Positions 35,089 to 47,192 of a stretch of 64,000 nt of DNA are shown in pieces. The DNA comes from Mermis nigrescens (lineage: Eukaryota > Nematoda > Enoplea > Mermithida > Mermithidae), in contig JAVLUZ010000145.1 of NCBI GenBank assembly GCA_036768485.1, positions 19,718,706-19,782,705 of the forward strand. The letters are read 5' to 3'. The notes beneath the pieces were generated by a model that saw nothing but the letters and a program-made list of their open reading frames with translations, was not told where the DNA came from and ran no database searches. The position numbers and the translations under genes were made by a program. The first letter of the stretch is position 1. Each line of letters begins with the position of its first letter.

Positions 35089-35926
35089 GTATGTGCCTTT
35101 TTCTTGTTCGTATTTTAAATGAAACAGAATGTGCTTTTTTAATGCCATTTGAACATGAATGCTGTGATAAGTTTATAGCATCTGATCTAGTTTGGAAACT
35201 GGCAGTTGAACTTGGGTTTACATTTTTGCAGCTTTAATGTTGTTTCATAAAAGTGGAGCATAAAAAAATATATTAGAATGGTATAAATATTGTCAGAGAT
35301 TAATACTCAGCAAATAGTATAAAATATTTTCAGAGATAAGTACTCAGCAGAGTTCAAATTCTGTAATGATATAATACAGGCAATTCAGAAAGAAGACTGC
35401 GGTTCTGATTGTCGTTTATATTGAATAGGCTGCTTAGGTCGACATTCAGCTAAGATCGAATCAAATCTAAAATAATATAATCACTTTTCATCTTTTGTCC
35501 AACAAGGTTATTTCTAAACAAGAAACATTAATCATAAGTATCAAAATGTGGAAAATCGTACATTCGCAATCAAATTGTGATTACTTTTGGAAGCAAATAG
35601 CTATTCCAAATTATTTTCTTGAGCATTCTTCGATGCCTCTTAGCTTCAACAAATGCTTTTATCGATACTCAACTTTTTGTTTTATTTATCTGAAATCTAT
35701 TATGGCGCCTTTGTTCAGACTACATTTGATGCTAATTTAAACATGTCTCTTCATCTGCCAAACAACTCAAATTTTCGAATGCATTGAAAACTTTACTTTT
35801 TAAGAAATTGAATCGCAATATACAAATTTATCTAGCAATCTATAAAGAGTTTTGCCGAATTTCTGATTATATTCTGCTACTGCTTGACCAGGAGAATAGC
35901 TAAACCTTTATCTGTGTCTGCCCACG
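35089..35926. other. Unassigned DNA left of the Polinton
   Basis: Contains a GCTGCTTAGGTCGACATTCAG word near 35430 from the 20-mer family. The frame at 35495-35740 is not recognised. Confidence 0.3.
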
Positions 35927-35932
35927 CGAAAT

Positions 35933-37270
35933 AGTAGTAATGGCCGGCAGCCTGGAGGCAACGCTGTAGGATAGGCTTGTGTTATAACATAGGCGATGAC
36001 GTAAAAATCTGCACCCTGACGTCATCCCAGGGTGCAACGTTATATAGAGTATTTGGACAGAAGGAGGGGGTGTGTAAGGGGAGGGGGGCTCCCACCGCGC
36101 CGCCTGTTATAGCATGGTCTATCTTGCGGTGTTGTTCCTCAGGTTGCATGGTCGATCTGGGGGTGGTGTCAATAAATTGTTGTGCTAAAAAAGCATAAAA
36201 ACTAAATTTCAATCATTTTTCCGATTTTCGCCTTATTTTATCGAGAAATTTTTATATGCCGAGATGCCCCCCGTGCATGTCTTGTATGTATTATTTACTG
36301 TTCGAAAGCACGTACACAACAAGTCACGAATGATGTACAACTAATTTTGCTGAAAACTACAGTAAAAATGAACGAGGCAGCCATATAGATCAGCGAATAC
36401 ATCGGATATGCTGCAAATGTGATCTATTTCACATAAAACGAAATACGATATGACAAATCGTCGCGAAAATAATAAAAAAAATTCGCAGTTATTTCAAGTG
36501 ATTTCTAGGCATATTATACGTAGATGCGAAGCAGGGCGCTTCTGGGGGACAGCCTCAAAAATAGACATAAATTGATGGTCATTACAGCAAACAAATTTTA
36601 ATTTTTATCAATTCCAGAACAGGATCCCCTCCCGTGTATGTCTCGTCTCCCACTCATTTGCATGAGCCTGCATACTACAACTTTGCCAATTAAAAACAAT
36701 TATTGATATATTTTTTGTGAAGTTGTGAAAAATTTTGTCAAGTTGTGGAAATTTTTTGTCAAGTTGTGAAATATTTTTGTCACGTTGTGGAAATTTTTTG
36801 TCAAGTTGTGGAAATTTTTTGTCAAGTTGTGAAATATTTTTGTCACGTTGTGGAAATTTTTTGTCAAGTTGTGGAAATTTTTTGTCAAGTTGTGAAATAT
36901 TTTTGTCACGTTGTGGAAATTTTTGTCAAGTTGTGAAAATTTTTGTCAAGTTGTGAAATATTTTTGTCACGTTGTGGAAATTTTTTGTCAAGTTGTGAAA
37001 ATTTTTTGTCAAGTTGTGAAAATTTTTTGTCAAAGTTGTGGAAATTTTTGTCAAGTTGTGAAAATTTTTTGTCAAGTTGTGAAATTTTTTGTCAAGTTGC
37101 GAAATATTTTTGTCACGTTGCGAAATATTTTTTTGTAAAATTTTTATATTTTGCAAAATTGTGCAACGTTTCTGGTTACTTTTCACTAAAACGTGAGCAC
37201 CATCGGCAAAAAAAACCTTTGAAATGTAGTTTTAAACTTTCAATTCTGATCTCAACGATCAAAATGACAC
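35933..37270 (+). repeat. Polinton left terminal inverted repeat
   Basis: Outer part (35933-36700) inverts to about 43500-44399 with scattered differences; then comes the 21-bp array; then a diverged inner part to about 37270. Confidence 0.85.
36717..37136 (+). repeat. 21-bp tandem array in the left TIR
   Basis: About 20 units of AAGTTGTGGAAATTTTTTGTC and variants. In 36764-36920 three variants (AAGTTGTGAAATATTTTTGTC, ACGTTGTGGAAATTTTTTGTC, AAGTTGTGGAAATTTTTTGT+C) repeat in that order as a 63-bp higher-order unit. The open frames here (SSCGNFL-, NLTKNFH-type) are repeat translations. Confidence 0.95.
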
Positions 37271-37743
37271 ACCTCAAAAAATTAAAATTAACTATTCTTA
37301 TCATGAATGAGTTTTCCATCACGACCCAACTGGCTTGTCGTGACATTTTCAATCGCCAGCCGACAATATAAAAAACATTATTATCACAATGTAAAAAAAA
37401 TAGACGTGTGTGATCACAGAATATGACTGTTGTGTTACCATCGCTCCAGTCAACCTTGCAAGTATACGTGCTGCCGACTTTTCAAGGAGGTAGCGCACGC
37501 ACCTTTTCACTTCACCAGGCACACTGTACACCCCAACCGCCACTAACCCGGATCGCGGGAATTTTGGCTGAGAATGTACAACAAAACAAAATCGAAAACG
37601 AACGAGGCCGCTACACATCGCCGGCACTTGCTCCTCACAAGGCACGACATGTAAACGGGAAACAAAACAAAATTCAGAAAAAAATAAAAGGTATGCACGT
37701 GTCCACGAACCTGTTTCACCAGGGTAACACGTGCACCCTACAA
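37271..37743. other. Polinton interior beyond the polymerase stop
   Basis: Noncoding by eye. Short frames on both strands are not recognised. Confidence 0.35.
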
Positions 37744-40700
37744 TTAAAAGCCGAACGGTAAAGTACGGTAATCGGGGACCAAAGAACGTTTATCATACAC
37801 AACCCTATAATCTTTTTCTTTACCGCGGTAAAAACGTTTCTCATATTATCCCTGAGAATTTTCTTTTCCAAAACGGTCTTTATGATCTCGTTTCTGAACA
37901 GAAACCGATGACCATTTGTTTCATTATATCGAAATCGATTTCTTTTCTAGTGTTGAAGGTTAAACGGAACCCCGAACTTTATGAGTCTGATTTACGATAT
38001 TTTTCCCGTCAATAGTAACCCTATATGCGTAATTTTTTGGCCCTCCCGCTACGAATTCACAAATGTAAGCCCCATCCCCATAACCGCTAATCTCATCGGT
38101 CATATCGCCCAAGTATCGGCCTATCGGAACCGTATAATTATCGTTTTCGAGTTAAATAAATAATTGAATCGGTGTCGAAATAAATAACGCGCGTGTCTAA
38201 TTTTTCTAAATATGAATACAATTTAAGTCTAGCTTGTGCGGTTACATAAGAAGCTATTACCGGATTTGTGTTATTTAGCGCTTCTAAGAATTCGTCTTCT
38301 ACGACATAAGTTGTACATGCCATGCGTCCGCCTAAAAACTGTACAGTGCTGACTTTTTCGTCGGATCGAACATTAACTTTACAAATTTTCCGGCTCGGTA
38401 AAATATTCGACCTGAGATAAATTGTTGCGCTGTCCGAATTTTCCCCAAAAAGGAATTTAACATAAGTTTAGCTAAAGCGCATACCTGAGTTTTTCTCAAT
38501 TTTCTGCCTGTCTAACCTGATACCCTCGACTTCTTCGTATGGCCTTATATATTCTTCTTTTCCGCTTCCGCTTCCGTTGTACATCCTTTAGGCCATCCAT
38601 CCGCCTGCTGCTTTAATCGTAGGAACGTGTTGATATATTCTGTGAAAAGCCCTCCCTCCTTGGTCGTTGGGTCGTATTTCTCGATTTCTGTATAGTGCCA
38701 AACTTCGTGGATTTTTGTTACTGTGTAGCCTTTCTCGATTGCTTTGTACAGTTCTAGGGAAACCCAGGCGCCTGTGATTGATCTATCTTCGTCTGAATGC
38801 TCACAGACGTCCTGCTTTTCAAAAGCACAGGTCCGGCAGAGGGGGAATAATTTGCCGTCGTGTCGAAAAGGTAAGACTGAGTGGTACAAACCCGGTGATT
38901 TGACTGTACATTTAATAATACCATTATACGGTTTATCATACAACGAAACAAAATTTTCAGTGATAATTACAGGGTCTTTAATGGAAATTCGCCCGTCTTA
39001 CATACCCAGGGATACAAACTACATACATCTGTATAAAAATTTTTCGCCATCTTTACATTCGTGATACAACTTTACAGCGTTTGTACGACCGCCGTAAAAT
39101 GCTTCTCTCGGCGATAACGGAGTTACAAAATTTACAGAAATCCGAAAAAAAGATTTTCATATTTACATTTTGTTCAAGCTCTCGCTTCAGTTCACATTCC
39201 CATTTTTCTACAACTGTATAACCTAAATTTTCTAACGCTTTACGTCTATCTGCAGTAGCCTTTCAAACCGCGCTTCCTCGAACGTTCGGTTATCTAGAAT
39301 CCGCTGTTTTTCTATTTACAATATTACATTTTGTACACCCGTGATAGTAACAACCGTTGAATTCGTAGATTGTGCTTCCCGAGATCCCGTCGACTTTAAA
39401 CCGCCCAATTTTACCTCACCCCCGTTTAATTTATGTCTAATGAATGTTTTGAGTTTCGAAAGCCATTTTAACCATTTTAATGCTATAATTGATTGATTTT
39501 CTTGAGATCGGTACCCGTGAGCTGGAACAATGCCAATACGTTCAGGTTTAAGAAAATTTTTCCGAAAGACGTGATTACAGGCCGAAGCTATTGTTAAACT
39601 GACTAGAAAAGGATCGACGCCCGTTTCGTCAATGAAAATTTGACGAAACTTTAAACAACAACGTCTCAAAATATCTACATCGGAATTACAGTATTCTACA
39701 AGCTCTTTTTGTAAATCAAGGGTTCGTTTTTGCTTTTTCAGTTTCGTACCATTTAAAAAATTCCTCGCGCGCCTCGTCTTTCATAGTGTTGGGTGAGTAG
39801 TGTTCGGAATCAGGTAAAGGGCCGATATAATTTTGGTTGTTTTTTGTGTTGAAAAGGTGTGGGAAGTACCCCTTCTTCAGCTCTGGAATCCCGAAAGTTT
39901 TTGGAAGAGAAGAAAGGGGCATGGGTAGGAAATTCAACAGATCGATAACCCGAACACCGCCCACTTCAACATTATGACTTCGAGGCCGCGCGTTGCGATT
40001 TTAGGTAAAATGTACAATTTTCGTGTAAATATTCGAGTAAAAACTGTGAATCGAAACCGCGAGCGTTATGGGCTAAAACTGTGGCGCCCCGATGCTGCTC
40101 GCTAAACAGCCATTTACAAAAATTTTCTAGACATTTATCTCCCAAAAATGTATATTTGCCACAGTTCTGACAAAAATCTGTATCTATACATTTTTCACAA
40201 ACGCGATGGGCTATACAACAATTTGGCTCGTGCTTGAAAATTTTCCCGTACTTGTTTTCCCCAATTTCTACATCCTGACGAGTTTCGAAATCAAAAAATA
40301 TAAAGAAAGGTTTTCGTTTTGGTTCGGAATTCTTGTCTATAAGTTTCATATAACATTGATGGTTGTCTCGATCTACATTACAATTACAAGTTTTACAGAA
40401 AAACTGATTACATTTATGATTTTACCATATTTGCTGCTTAATAATTGATTACAAGATTTACAACGTTTTAGAGACTGACAGAGTGAAAGACGAGCTTGAT
40501 CGTTAGTTTTGATGGTTTCCCTATTTTATGCTTATCAAAACATGATTCGCTCACGAACCATCGATTACATTCGTTACATAATTGCCAATTTACAAATGTA
40601 CATTCAGGAGACTAGTCACAACACCTACATTCGCCCATTTACATTCATGTCGCTCAGAATGATCATACGCTTTTTTATCACAGGTTTCACAATAATATAC

Positions 40701-41730
40701 GGAACCAAAAAAGGCGGGGACTCGAGTTATTAAATCAAAATGATTATGATGGTGGTACAAATGTATAATTTTTTCGGACGTGGGACCTGAGAAAATTAGC
40801 GAATCGTTAAAATCTCGAGAATAAACTTTTAATTGATATGTGGGTGATAAAACGGTCTGAATTTTACGAACTTCCTCGATCCCACAAAGCGCCCTATGCT
40901 CCCCTAGCCCCGCTTCGTCCATTAAATTTTCAGCTAAACGTTTTTGTAATGTACAACGACTTTTGTCTCCCTTTCTTATAGCCTCCCATCGGGGGTCATT
41001 ATCTAATTTAGCTTTTCCCGTGACTATAGCCTGGCTAAACATAATTTATCAGTGTTTTGGATTTGGATCAACACCCCCCGTTCCCGCAGTGTCTTTGAAA
41101 CCAAGTGTCCCAATTCGATTCTTGTTTCGAAATTTTCTTACGATCTGTTCCGCCGCCCATGGGGGCGTTAACGATAATAACGTTCAGAACTGATTACCTC
41201 GTCGAACGAAAAATCCTTTCTTGACTGATTTACTCGTTCTGCAGCCTGACAAAATTCGATCGGCGTTCATAAATTGTCTGGGGACGAAAGGAATTATTAC
41301 GTGTCGGTCTAGACTCGGGTGAATTAGCTCGACTCCGACCAAATCGTCAGGGCTACACAACCAAATCTAAAATCCTTTCCAACGCGCTGTTCAAAACGGA
41401 CTGGAGGAATCCGCCAAAACCGCGGAGCTCCTCCACGCGTAGGAAACGTAGGTTATAGCCCCTGGCCTCAGAAGTTGAACCGCTTCACTCTCGTCCTGAA
41501 CATTTCGCCGACAACGTAATAATCATTCGCCTCTCGTCCCCAGCCGATTTGCACTCCTTCCTCTTCGCCGAAAATAACGTCCCAGAAATCGGGCGATCCA
41601 AAATTTGTTCTGTCCGCTTTTGACAATTTGACGAATTCTTGGAAAATGAACGAAATAATTTTTTCTTCGCCGATCCATAATCGGCTATCGACCAGCTTTG
41701 TAGGGTTTGACGATTAATGACCGGCTCTCG
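37744..41730 (-). pseudogene. Protein-primed DNA polymerase B (Polinton pPolB), many frameshifts
   Basis: Copies the element using a terminal protein as primer. Pieces lie in order on the minus strand in shifting frames: an N-terminal region with VELIHPSLDRHVIIPF (about 41290-41340) and NQSRKDF (about 41220); a zinc-binding-like CETCDKK...H region (40590-41042); exonuclease motif I FDFET (40281-40295) and motif II AHNARGFDSQF (from 40073); the palm with GIIKCTV, FPLCRTCA and DGWPKG (38545-38943); motif B KLMLNSFWGKFGQR (about 38420-38475); motif C YFDTDS (38165-38182); C-terminal EFVAGGPKNYAY (about 38050-38090) and the PFGF end with stop at 37744-37746. Catalytic residues of each motif are still present, so decay is by indels rather than active-site change. 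Everything upstream of about 41350 is less certain; an alternative open stretch 41485-41725 (LVDSRLWIGEEK...) may be the N-terminus. Confidence 0.85.
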
Positions 41731-42550
41731 TAATTCCTGCGACGACCCGTCTTCAATAATAGTCGCCCAAAATTGCGCCGTAATCGCGTTCAGAACACCT
41801 ATTCTTCCATACTCAAGATTTTCGTAGTAGTACTCCAATGAGTCGCTCGTTTCCGACCCAAATCCTCGACCACCGCCAATAGTGTGTTGAAAGCCGGAAG
41901 TTCGAAATGTGCCGCCATAGTTCTTGAGAAGAATGAGCTCGCTAGCTCTGCTTGGCCTATTTATAGTCAGAACGCTCTGTAAGCCGTACCGGAACAACTT
42001 ACTGCAAACCCGTTCCGGAAGGTCTGTAAGCCCTTCCGGAACAACTTGCGTGATGAGTAATCATTGCGCGCAAATTGCGAAATATGACGCAACACACTGA
42101 AATTTCTTGTAGTGCTTTGACGATGACTCATACTGATGCGCTAGTCATGTTTTGGCTGCCTAACACCTAGGCGTTGAGGGTATGCACCCCCCTCCGAGAA
42201 ACCAAAATACCCCAGGATTCAATATTTTTTATTGTTTATTTCGTAATTTATTGATGCCAATGGATAGTTCTCGTTGAAAAATGGGTGTTTTTCGCCATAC
42301 CATCATTTTTAAGGTAATTTTTGACTTATGGTGCCTAGCCCCTAAAAGAAAGCATGAAAAACATACAAATTAATACTTTCTGAGAAATTGTTTGCAGTTA
42401 TAGGAATTTTTCGATGAGTTACGTGAATTTTATTTGAAATGTGCGGTCAATGAATTCGCAACATTCATACGTCCACGTCGTGCCAGCTGGGGTCATGGAT
42501 GCAGTAAACCTGCATTCATGATGCAGAATTGAAGCAATTTTATTTTTTTT
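41731..42550. other. Polinton interior right of the polymerase
   Basis: A minus frame to 41997 begins with TTG and could be more of the polymerase N-terminus. 42172-42330 is a truncated MITE of the 4821-5051 family. No other Polinton gene (integrase, ATPase, protease, capsid) is recognised. Confidence 0.4.
42172..42330. mobile_element. Truncated MITE of the 4821-5051 family
   Basis: Contains GAGGGTATGCACCCCC, TTGATGCCAATGGATAG and TTTTCGCCATAC words in family order. Ends and target duplication are missing. It lies inside the Polinton, so it came later. Confidence 0.55.
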
Positions 42551-42715
42551 AGGTGTAAACAGCTTTTTGATCAAGCTGAGACACCAGAATTGAGTGCTTA
42601 AAACTCATATTTTCGTTATTTTTCCTTTCTTTGGCCGATGGATGACTTCCTATTATTTTAGCAAAAAACTCGTAAAACTGCACAATTTCAGCAAAATATA
42701 AAATTTTACAAAAAT

Positions 42716-43498
42716 ATTTCGCAACTTGACAAAAAATTTTCACAACTTGACAAAAAAAATTTTTAACTTGACAAAATATTTCACAACTTGACAAAAATTT
42801 CACAAACCTTTTCACAACTTGACAAAAAATTTCCACAACGTGACAAAAATATTTCACAACTTGACAAAAATTTTCACAACTTGACAAAATTTCCACAACG
42901 TGACAAAAATATTTCACAACTTGACAAAAGTACTATGCTTAAGCATGTAAAAAATATTTCACAACTTGACAAAAAATTTTCACAACTTGACAAAAAATTT
43001 CCACAACTTGACAAAAAAATTTCCACAATTTGACAAAAAATTTCCACAACGTGACAAAAATATTTCACAACTTGACAAAAAATTTCCACAACTTGACAAA
43101 AAATTTCACAACGTGACAAAAATATTTCACAACTTGACAAAAAATTTCCACAACTTGACAAAAAATTTCCACAACGTGACAAAAATATTTCACAACTTGA
43201 CAAAAAATTTTCACAACTTGACAAAAAATTTCCACAACGTGGAAATAGTAAGCACAACTTGACAAAAAAGTTTTCACAACTTGACAAAAAAATTTCCACA
43301 ACTTGACAAAAAATTTCCACAATTTGACAAAAAATTTCCACAACGTGACAAAAATATTTCACAACTTGACAAAAAATTTCCACAACTTGACAAAAAATTT
43401 CCACAACGTGACAAAAATATTTCACAACTTGACAAAAAATTTCCACAACTTGACAAAATTTTTTCACAACTGACAAAATTTTTTCACAACTTCACAAA
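42716..43498 (-). repeat. 21-bp tandem array in the right TIR
   Basis: About 37 units of the same sequence as at 36717-37136, inverted. Near 42928-42955 the array is broken by a short unrelated piece containing TATGCTTAAGCATG. The two arrays differ by nearly twofold in unit number. Confidence 0.95.
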
Positions 43499-44012
43499 AA
43501 ATATATCAATAATTGTTTTTAATTGGCAAAGTTTTCGGTAGTATGCAGGCTCATGCAAATGAGTGGGAGACGAGACATACACGGGAGGGACCTGTTCCTG
43601 GGAATTGATAAAAATTAAAATTTGTTTCTGCAATGACTGTCAATTTATGCCTATTTTTGAGGCTGCCCCCAGAAGCGCCCACGGATAATATGCCTAGAAA
43701 TCACTTGAAATTACTGCGAATTTTTTTGTTATTTTCGCGACGATTTGTCATATCGTATTTCTCAAACGAAACAAATCACATTTGCAGCATATTCGATATA
43801 TTCGCTGATCTATATGGCTGCCTCGTTCATTTTTACTGTAATTTTTAGCAAAATTAGTTGTACATCATTCGTGACTTGTTGTGTATGTGCTTTCTTCGAA
43901 CAGTAAATAATACATACAAGACATGCACGAGGGGGCATCTCAGCAAGGAAAATTTCTAGATAAAATAGGGCGAAAATCGGAAAAATGCTTGACCAGATAC
44001 ATAATTTTTATG

Positions 44013-44137
44013 CAGGCACGTAGATCTGGGGGAGTGGGGTGACCCCTAAAATTCAGAAAAAAACGTTATTTTGTGCTATTTTTGGGCATAGTCCTCCCAA
44101 ATCAGTGCTGGTCCTCCAACGGCTAGCCACGTGCCTG
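44013..44137. mobile_element. 125-bp hAT-like MITE inside the right Polinton TIR
   Basis: Ends CAGGCACGTAGATCTGG and, inverted, CAGGCACGTGGCTAGCC. TTTTATG(C) flanks both sides. The matching place in the left TIR (near 36188, GCATAAAA on the plus strand) is empty and has the site once, so the insertion happened after the TIRs were formed. Confidence 0.8.
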
Positions 44138-44405
44138 TTTTATGCATTTTTGGCACACCTGCTGGTACCACTAGATCGACCATGCAACCTGACGAACAAC
44201 ACTGCAAGATAGGCCATGCTATAACAGGCGGCGCGGTGGGGAGCCCCCTTACGCACCCCTCCTTTCCCGTCCAAATGCTCGATATACTTCAAGGTTGCTC
44301 CCTCAGCTTACCTCAGGGAGCAGATTTTTACGTCATCGCCTATGTTATAACATAGGCTATCCTACAACGTTGCTCCCCAGACTGCCGGCCATTACTACTC
44401 GAAAT

Positions 44406-45575
44406 TAAGAACTCGAGTTTCTGCTCATCTGCCTCAGTTAGGGCTTGAGAACAATCAATCAGAAGGATTGGCCCGATGAAAAATGGAAATTTCATTCTTT
44501 CCTTATTCTGAACAGAACTTTTTAGGTCTTTGCATCTGTCTCCTGATATTTTCCCGTAGAAATCCACTATTAGCTTTAAAAGCTTTCATTTCTATTATTC
44601 ACCACAAATTAGACACTTTCCAGATACCTTTCATCACGGTTTTTTGTATTCGGCAAACAATTTTTCCGACGTAACAAGACTTTTTTGGACTGTCTTTATA
44701 CGTGTACAATGATTTTTAATAAGACAAAAAGTTTAAGAAAGTGTAGAATTCCCAAGAATTTCCTAATTGTCTTTTCTTTATATCTTTATAACGGCAGAAT
44801 TTGCATTCGGAGAGCATAAATAACAAAATATTCGGCGCTTAGCACCGTTTTGAGATAATTTTCAATATTTTTTGCCATCGGAAACCTATAAATTGACTAA
44901 AATGCACTACCAAAAGTCGAAAAATCCTGTTTTATTATAAAGCGCTACAGTGTCATATTAAAGTACCCAAAAATTTGCATGTACAAGATGTACAAAGACT
45001 TTTGGGGACCATGTTTCTACGTGTACAAAGGGACCTTGTACAAGAAAACACTACTTTTTATTAATTAGAAGGTTAACCACCCTTTTTAAGAAGATATCAA
45101 CTCGCATCTAAAAGTCTTAGGTATGTGTTTGCAATTTAGCTTAAATATTTATATCGAGCTAATTCAAATGGTTTTCAGATTTTTGTCCGGAACGTTTGTT
45201 CTAATGAAGGTATTAATAGTTTATTTCATCAAGTCGCGTACTCAACGATATTCTTGAATACCTATGAGCTGTAAATGGCCGTGCAGATTACGTGTAGAAA
45301 ACTGCTTGCTTAGCAAGACTCTCTTTCCATAAAAATTTCAAATAGCGCGACTATCCTCTTAGTCTGCTAATGATGGCAAGTACAAAGCCCAAATTTCCGG
45401 CTTTGAGTGGTTTGCAATGGCCACAAGAATACTTGGTGCCAGAATACTGCTTTTACTATTGGACCTGTTTTAGCACTAATCTTATCTTATTTTGTTTTCT
45501 TCTTCACGACGGGTGCCATCAAAACGATGAATAAGTTAAATGTAATATAATATGATAATATAATAATTGATATAA
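44406..45575. other. Unassigned DNA right of the Polinton
   Basis: No gene recognised. A TTCGGCGCTTAGCACCG word near 44832 links to the element-end words at 26740 and 28040. Confidence 0.3.
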
Positions 45576-46501
45576 TATATTTTTGATATATTGTGCTCAA
45601 TATTCTATTTTTCTATGTAAATTTGTTTCTAAGTTCAATATGAATCATATTTTAGCTAGAAAGACTTGATTATGCTACTCAGAAGCTAGTCTAGAATCTA
45701 AATTCAATCGTCATTTAATTCCTTAGAAACTATTAAATATAGGTACTAAAGTATTTTTTCCTGTTCATCGTCCTGTGTATACTTGCTTCAGCCCTGCATA
45801 CAACTATGATGGATACTTGGCACTCCTAGCACAGCGAAACGGTACTCACCAGATAGTCAATCAATCGGTAAACGTGAACTTTGACTCAGGCACGAAAATT
45901 GCGGAAGATATCGGAGTTGATCCATAAACTTTTTCTAACAGATTGTTCGTTTTGTTCCCTAATTCCATGTTTTTTGTTCGATATTGATATTACTTTTTTG
46001 ATTAAATGTTAAGATTAAAATGAGTAGCGAAAATTTTGCAGAGCAAATCAATTAATTAGCATGGGACAAGTAGGTACCTACATTACGATTACAGTAGTTA
46101 TAGCCATAGGTGGGCGGCACCAAAATTCTTGAGGGTGCAAATTTTTCAAAGGTCAAAAAATGGTCTTCAAAATGGGGATAATTTTTCAACGTTTCTCATC
46201 GAGCACTATCCGTTGGCATCGAAAAATTGAGAAGAAACAAATTTTAAAAATTGAATTCTAGGGGTCGGATATTTTGGTTTCTGGGGGTATTCGGCCTTAT
46301 GGGGGATGCATACCCCAAACCCCCATGCCCACGGTTATAGCCTCTCTTCTCGTGTAACTAACGAGGGAAGCTCAAAAGCGATTGAGTCTATTATTCGATA
46401 TTCCATTCATTTTACCTCCGGCATTAGCTCTTATATGTTAAGTAATCGACATACATATGTGCATAGGAAGGGAAGAATGAAACGTAAAACGATGAAATTT
46501 T
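45576..46501. repeat. Dispersed 0.93-kb duplication, copy 2
   Basis: See 4288-5222. The two copies differ by scattered substitutions and one- to few-base indels. Confidence 0.8.
46105..46333. mobile_element. MITE within duplication copy 2
   Basis: Same insertion as 4821-5051: GTTATAGC on both sides (46097-46104, 46334-46341). It was copied with the segment, not inserted twice. Confidence 0.8.
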
Positions 46502-46528
46502 AAATTAAGGAGATGCGCTGCCACATTT

Positions 46529-46765
46529 TCATTTTGATTCACTTTTGAACTCCTTATCGGACGTCTCTTGAAAATTACGTTCTTTTGAGTGTGATGGCAA
46601 AGCCTCTTCTATATCTCTGCTTGCGCTCAAGCTGCTGCCTCCTACCACTATTGATGAGCATCTTATCCCGACAATTGTTGCAAATATCATAATGGCTAGA
46701 CTTTGCAAAACGAATGTAGCAATCAAAGCAATCAAGGCAATCACGAGATAGGATTCATCTTTCAT
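46529..46765 (-). CDS. Small predicted single-pass membrane protein, unknown
   Basis: Starts with ATG and encodes 78 residues. A hydrophobic helix spans about residues 7-33 (LVIALIALIATFVLQSLAIM and on), followed by a Ser-rich and acidic tail with no cysteine pattern. No family recognised. It directly follows duplication copy 2. It may be chance; the clean ATG, single helix and polar tail are the only support. Confidence 0.25.
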   Translation of the reverse strand: MKDESYLVIALIALIATFVLQSLAIMIFATIVGIRCSSIVVGGSSLSASRDIEEALPSHSKERNFQETSDKEFKSESK

Positions 46766-47192
46766 CGAAATAAATTTATGAAAAATAGGTATATTTTAAA
46801 ACCTTTTTTGGTACTACCAAGTATATGCTTGGAATTTTGCGGTTTATCAAAAGTTTCCAAGTTTCAATGAAAACGTATTTTTATGCTATTTTCAAGGTCG
46901 CAAATAACTAAAAATTAAGTTATACTGCACTGGAAACCAAGATTAAAGAAAAATTTTTTGTAATTTGTTTGCACAAATTTTCAAGAAATTTTTTTAATTC
47001 TACTATTTTTAGCATGGTTTACATCCAGTTAAAGATTTCTACTTAAATACGATTCAAACAGCATTTTTGAATCATCTCAAAGTTCCAACCATTTGAAGAA
47101 TCAAACAGTGGAATGCAGAATATCCATCTTTTTTTAAGTCATTTATTTAAGTAATTTCTAGAGTTCATTGTGAATATATAGTAAAAAAATCG
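46766..47192. other. Unassigned AT-rich DNA
   Basis: Nothing recognised. Confidence 0.3.

Larger units (their letters stand above)
35933..44399 (-). mobile_element. Shortened Polinton/Maverick, 8,467 bp, with 6-bp target duplication
   Basis: Both ends begin AGTAGTAATGGCCGGCAG and are flanked by CGAAAT (35927-35932 and 44400-44405). Six-base duplications, 5'-AG termini, long TIRs and a protein-primed type B DNA polymerase are the defining Polinton features. Canonical elements are 15-20 kb with integrase, ATPase, protease and capsid genes; here the 5-kb unique centre holds only the decayed polymerase, so it is an internally deleted, probably nonautonomous copy. The left TIR is about 1.33 kb and the right about 1.83 kb; they differ in array length and by a 125-bp insertion. 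Confidence 0.88.
42565..44399 (-). repeat. Polinton right terminal inverted repeat
   Basis: Inverse of the left TIR. Longer because the array has more units and because of the insertion at 44013-44137. Confidence 0.85.

Noticed and set aside
36700..37371. Open frames rich in SSCGNFL / NLTKNFH repeats on both strands
   Set aside because: They are translations of the 21-bp array; a unit length divisible by three keeps frames open on both strands.
42716..43498. CRISPR-like appearance of regular repeats
   Set aside because: Units are contiguous, with no unique spacers, in eukaryotic Polinton TIRs.
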